A stretch of DNA of 64,000 nt from Rhizobium sp. L51/94 (lineage in GTDB: Bacteria; Pseudomonadota; Alphaproteobacteria; Rhizobiales; Rhizobiaceae), in the NCBI RefSeq assembly GCF_019355555.1, contig NZ_CP072141.1, positions 924,001 to 988,000 of the forward strand, given 5' to 3'. Positions within the stretch are counted from its first letter, which is position 1, and every line of letters begins with the position of its first letter. The translations under genes were made by a program, and so were the position numbers. Below, one piece after another: positions 62,136 through 64,000 of this stretch. The notes below the pieces were generated by a model. That model was not told the origin of the DNA and ran no database searches. It was given only the letters and a program-made list of their open reading frames with translations.

Positions 62136-63098
62136 TCAGTTTGTTTTACGGGCAGTTTTCGGAGGTCCGCCATAAGCCTGCCGATAGCAGCGAGAAAAAT
62201 GTCCGGGGTTGGAGAAGCCGCAGGCAAAGGCGATTTCGGAGATGGATAGGCTGCTTTGCTGCAGCAGCTTTCGCGCATGGGCCAGCCTTATTCGGTGGTA
62301 TTCTGCCAGGAATGTCGAGTTTAGCCTGGTTGCAAATAGCCGGTCGAGATGGCGTGGCGTGATCCGCGCGAAGGTCGCCATCGCCTTGCGATCGAGCGGC
62401 TGCTCGATCGTCGTCTCCATCTTCTCGATCACCGCAAGCAGGATAGGATGGTGCGTGCCATGGCGTTCGGCCTCGGAAGCCCGCTGCGGCTCTGCGGCCG
62501 AACTGACATGCCGGTGCAGGTACCAGTCGCTAACCCGGCGGGCAAAATCTGCACCCATGCGGGCCGCAATGATCGCGTGCAGCATGTCCAGCGGCGCAAC
62601 GCCACCGCCGCAGGTCAACCGCTTGCCGTCGATGATGTAGCGCGCCTGCAACGGCGTCATGCCGGGAAAATCCTCGATTAGCGCCGGGGCATGCTCCCAG
62701 TGGATGGTGAAGCGCTCGCCGGAGAGAAGTCCGGCTGCGGCCAGCAGGTACGGCCCACCAGAGATGCCGCCGATGCGTACCCCGTCGCGATCGAGGGCCC
62801 GGAGCGCGCTATAGACGCCCGGCCAGTTCCATTCGTCAGGGTGGCCGCCGGCAACCACGAAGACCGTGTGCAGCCGTTCACCGCGACCCGGCAGAGGTTC
62901 TGCGGGAACCTGCACGCCATTCGAGGCGACTGCGAATACACCTTGCGGTGAGAACACGCGAAAGCGATAGATTTCCCGACCGGCGAGGAGATTGGCCGCC
63001 CTCAGCGGCTCCACCGCCGAGGCGTAGCACATCAGCGCAAAGCCTGGGATCAGGATGAAGCCAATTTCCTGGACATTGCTGCTTTCGCTATCGCGCAT
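62136..63098 (-). CDS. glxA: GlxA family AraC-type transcriptional regulator
   Basis: About 320 residues: N-terminal DJ-1/PfpI-like domain (VQEIGFILIPGFALMCYASA, GGISGGPYLLAAAGLL) and C-terminal AraC helix-turn-helix pair (ATFARITPRHLDRLFATRLN, SISEIAFACGFSNPGHFSR). In rhizobia, glxA precedes glxBCD. It probably activates the mgs-gmaS operon that starts 107 bases downstream on the same strand. I use the ATG at 63098, with GGGGC upstream; an ATG at 63125 is also possible. Confidence 0.87.
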   Translation of the reverse strand: MRDSESSNVQEIGFILIPGFALMCYASAVEPLRAANLLAGREIYRFRVFSPQGVFAVASNGVQVPAEPLPGRGERLHTVFVVAGGHPDEWNWPGVYSALRALDRDGVRIGGISGGPYLLAAAGLLSGERFTIHWEHAPALIEDFPGMTPLQARYIIDGKRLTCGGGVAPLDMLHAIIAARMGADFARRVSDWYLHRHVSSAAEPQRASEAERHGTHHPILLAVIEKMETTIEQPLDRKAMATFARITPRHLDRLFATRLNSTFLAEYHRIRLAHARKLLQQSSLSISEIAFACGFSNPGHFSRCYRQAYGGPPKTARKTN

Positions 63099-63201
63099 CA
63101 CGTTTGCCCCAAGCCGGTCGCCCATAGGGATACGGAGTGGAAGCGCGGTCCGTGAAAGAGAAGTCGTGTCCCTGCGGACCATCGCCGGTCTTTGCTCTCG
63201 C

Positions 63202-64000
63202 TTATTTTACGGTCGCGCTGCATGCTTTCGCCATACGCTGGTTCTTGGCCGCAGTTGCCAGCAGCGCCATCTGCGGCCGGTCCGGTGTCTTGCGCGGTTG
63301 CACGTTGAGCGGCTCGCTCTCCGGCCACCAGTCGCCCGCCGCCCAGTAGCTCCAGCCGAGCCAGACATCGCTGTTCTTGCCGAGGATGTCGAGCATACTC
63401 TGAAGCCCGTCAAGGCAGGGCTGATTGCCGGCGGCGCCGAACTCGCCCAGAAATCCCCGTTTATGGTTCTGCCTCAGCCAGTTGGTGACGTCAGTGATAC
63501 CGGTGCGTGCCTTCTCGGTGCCTTCGCAGAGAGCGTGGGTTCCTGACCAGTCAGCGTCTAGATACTGGTGAAATTCATAGGCGTAGAAATTGAGCGGGTC
63601 CGTTACGCCAAGCATGATCTCGGCGTTCGAGCCGCCGCCGAGCCTTTCCTCGCTCCATGAGTGGGCACCGGTCCAGATCGTCCCGGGAACGAGGATGAGA
63701 TTACGGGCACCGATCGCGCGGATCCTGCCGATCGCGGTATTCGCCGCTTTAAGCCAATCCGGTGCCTTGATATCGTGCGGCTCGTTCATCAGGCCAAAGA
63801 CTGTGCTCGGCTGGTTGGCGAAGGCCCCGGCAAGCCGCGACCAGAAATCACCGAATGCATCATCGGTGACCGGATCCTGCGAAATCGTCACCTTGTCGTA
63901 ACGGGCGTAGTTGTGCGGGTCGAGAACGACTGTCATCCCGTTCTTGTGGATCCGGTCGACGGCCGCCTTCAGGCGCGAAAGTTCTTCGTCATCGAGTTTC
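63202..64000 (-). CDS. GH5 family glycoside hydrolase (5' partial)
   Basis: The frame runs to the window edge, so the N-terminus is missing; an ATG at 63936 lies inside the domain. The acid/base Glu is in VFGLMNEPHD and the nucleophile Glu in GFLGEFGAAG, with SYWAAGDWW near the end, all typical of GH5 endoglucanases. About 265 residues are visible. It would cleave a beta-1,4-glucan such as cellulose; rhizobia use such enzymes in root invasion or cellulose biosynthesis. It is 37 bases outside glxA's preferred region downstream and on the same strand. Confidence 0.85.
   Translation of the reverse strand, partial: KLDDEELSRLKAAVDRIHKNGMTVVLDPHNYARYDKVTISQDPVTDDAFGDFWSRLAGAFANQPSTVFGLMNEPHDIKAPDWLKAANTAIGRIRAIGARNLILVPGTIWTGAHSWSEERLGGGSNAEIMLGVTDPLNFYAYEFHQYLDADWSGTHALCEGTEKARTGITDVTNWLRQNHKRGFLGEFGAAGNQPCLDGLQSMLDILGKNSDVWLGWSYWAAGDWWPESEPLNVQPRKTPDRPQMALLATAAKNQRMAKACSATVK

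Overview
The window looks like part of a GC-rich alphaproteobacterial chromosome, most probably a member of the Rhizobiaceae. The clues are the glxA-glxBCD-glnT-like block (the arrangement I know from Sinorhizobium), a DUF982 protein, a rhizobial-type S21 with a TTG start, two-gene or longer runs coupled by ATGA overlaps, and the general gene repertoire. About 58 protein genes are supported. I saw no rRNA, tRNA, CRISPR array or insertion sequence. Both ends of the window cut through a gene.

Layout. 1-6.8 kb: a peptide-type ABC importer (binding protein, two permeases, two ATPases) followed by an M32 carboxypeptidase. 6.8-13 kb: glutathione peroxidase, two DHA2 drug-exporter-like MFS proteins, a small lipoprotein, and a sensor kinase with a small membrane protein in front of it. 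13.3-18.4 kb (minus strand): dmmD-dmmA-dmmB-dmmC-tmm. 18.6-24 kb (plus strand): a LysR regulator, then aldehyde dehydrogenase, enolase-superfamily enzyme and GMC oxidoreductase. 24-31.5 kb: adenylate cyclase, amidase, SHOCT protein, luciferase-like oxidoreductase, acetyltransferase, desaturase and its divergent XRE regulator. 31.6-41.9 kb: an apparently circularly permuted ROK protein, a cation-diffusion exporter, rpsU, a 46-residue basic protein, a KefF/KefC pair, metQ-metN-metI, and an FAD-binding gene broken by one stop codon. 42-45.8 kb: a glycosyltransferase cluster ending in a 41-residue membrane peptide. 45.9-50.8 kb: tdm, a divergent APC permease and a cupin. 50.8-55.9 kb: DUF982, an S58 peptidase, a small protein, and a 984-residue kinase / aminotransferase fusion. 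56-63.1 kb: purU, gmaS, an OsmC protein, mgsC, mgsB, mgsA and the regulator glxA. 63.2 kb to the end: a GH5 glycosidase.

The unifying theme is methylated-amine catabolism. Tmm would oxidise trimethylamine to its N-oxide, Tdm would split that to dimethylamine and formaldehyde, DmmABC (with DmmD) would take dimethylamine to methylamine, and GmaS plus MgsABC would carry methylamine through gamma-glutamylmethylamide to N-methylglutamate. PurU would return one-carbon units from folate. The enzymes for the last step (N-methylglutamate dehydrogenase) and FolD/Fhs are not in this window. The dmm-tmm promoter and the tdm/permease intergenic region carry a similar imperfect inverted repeat (TTCACTATG followed by an A-rich arm), which suggests that the separated loci form one regulon.

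The most unusual single protein is the ROK-family protein at 31666-32766. Its two halves occur in swapped order relative to ordinary ROK kinases.
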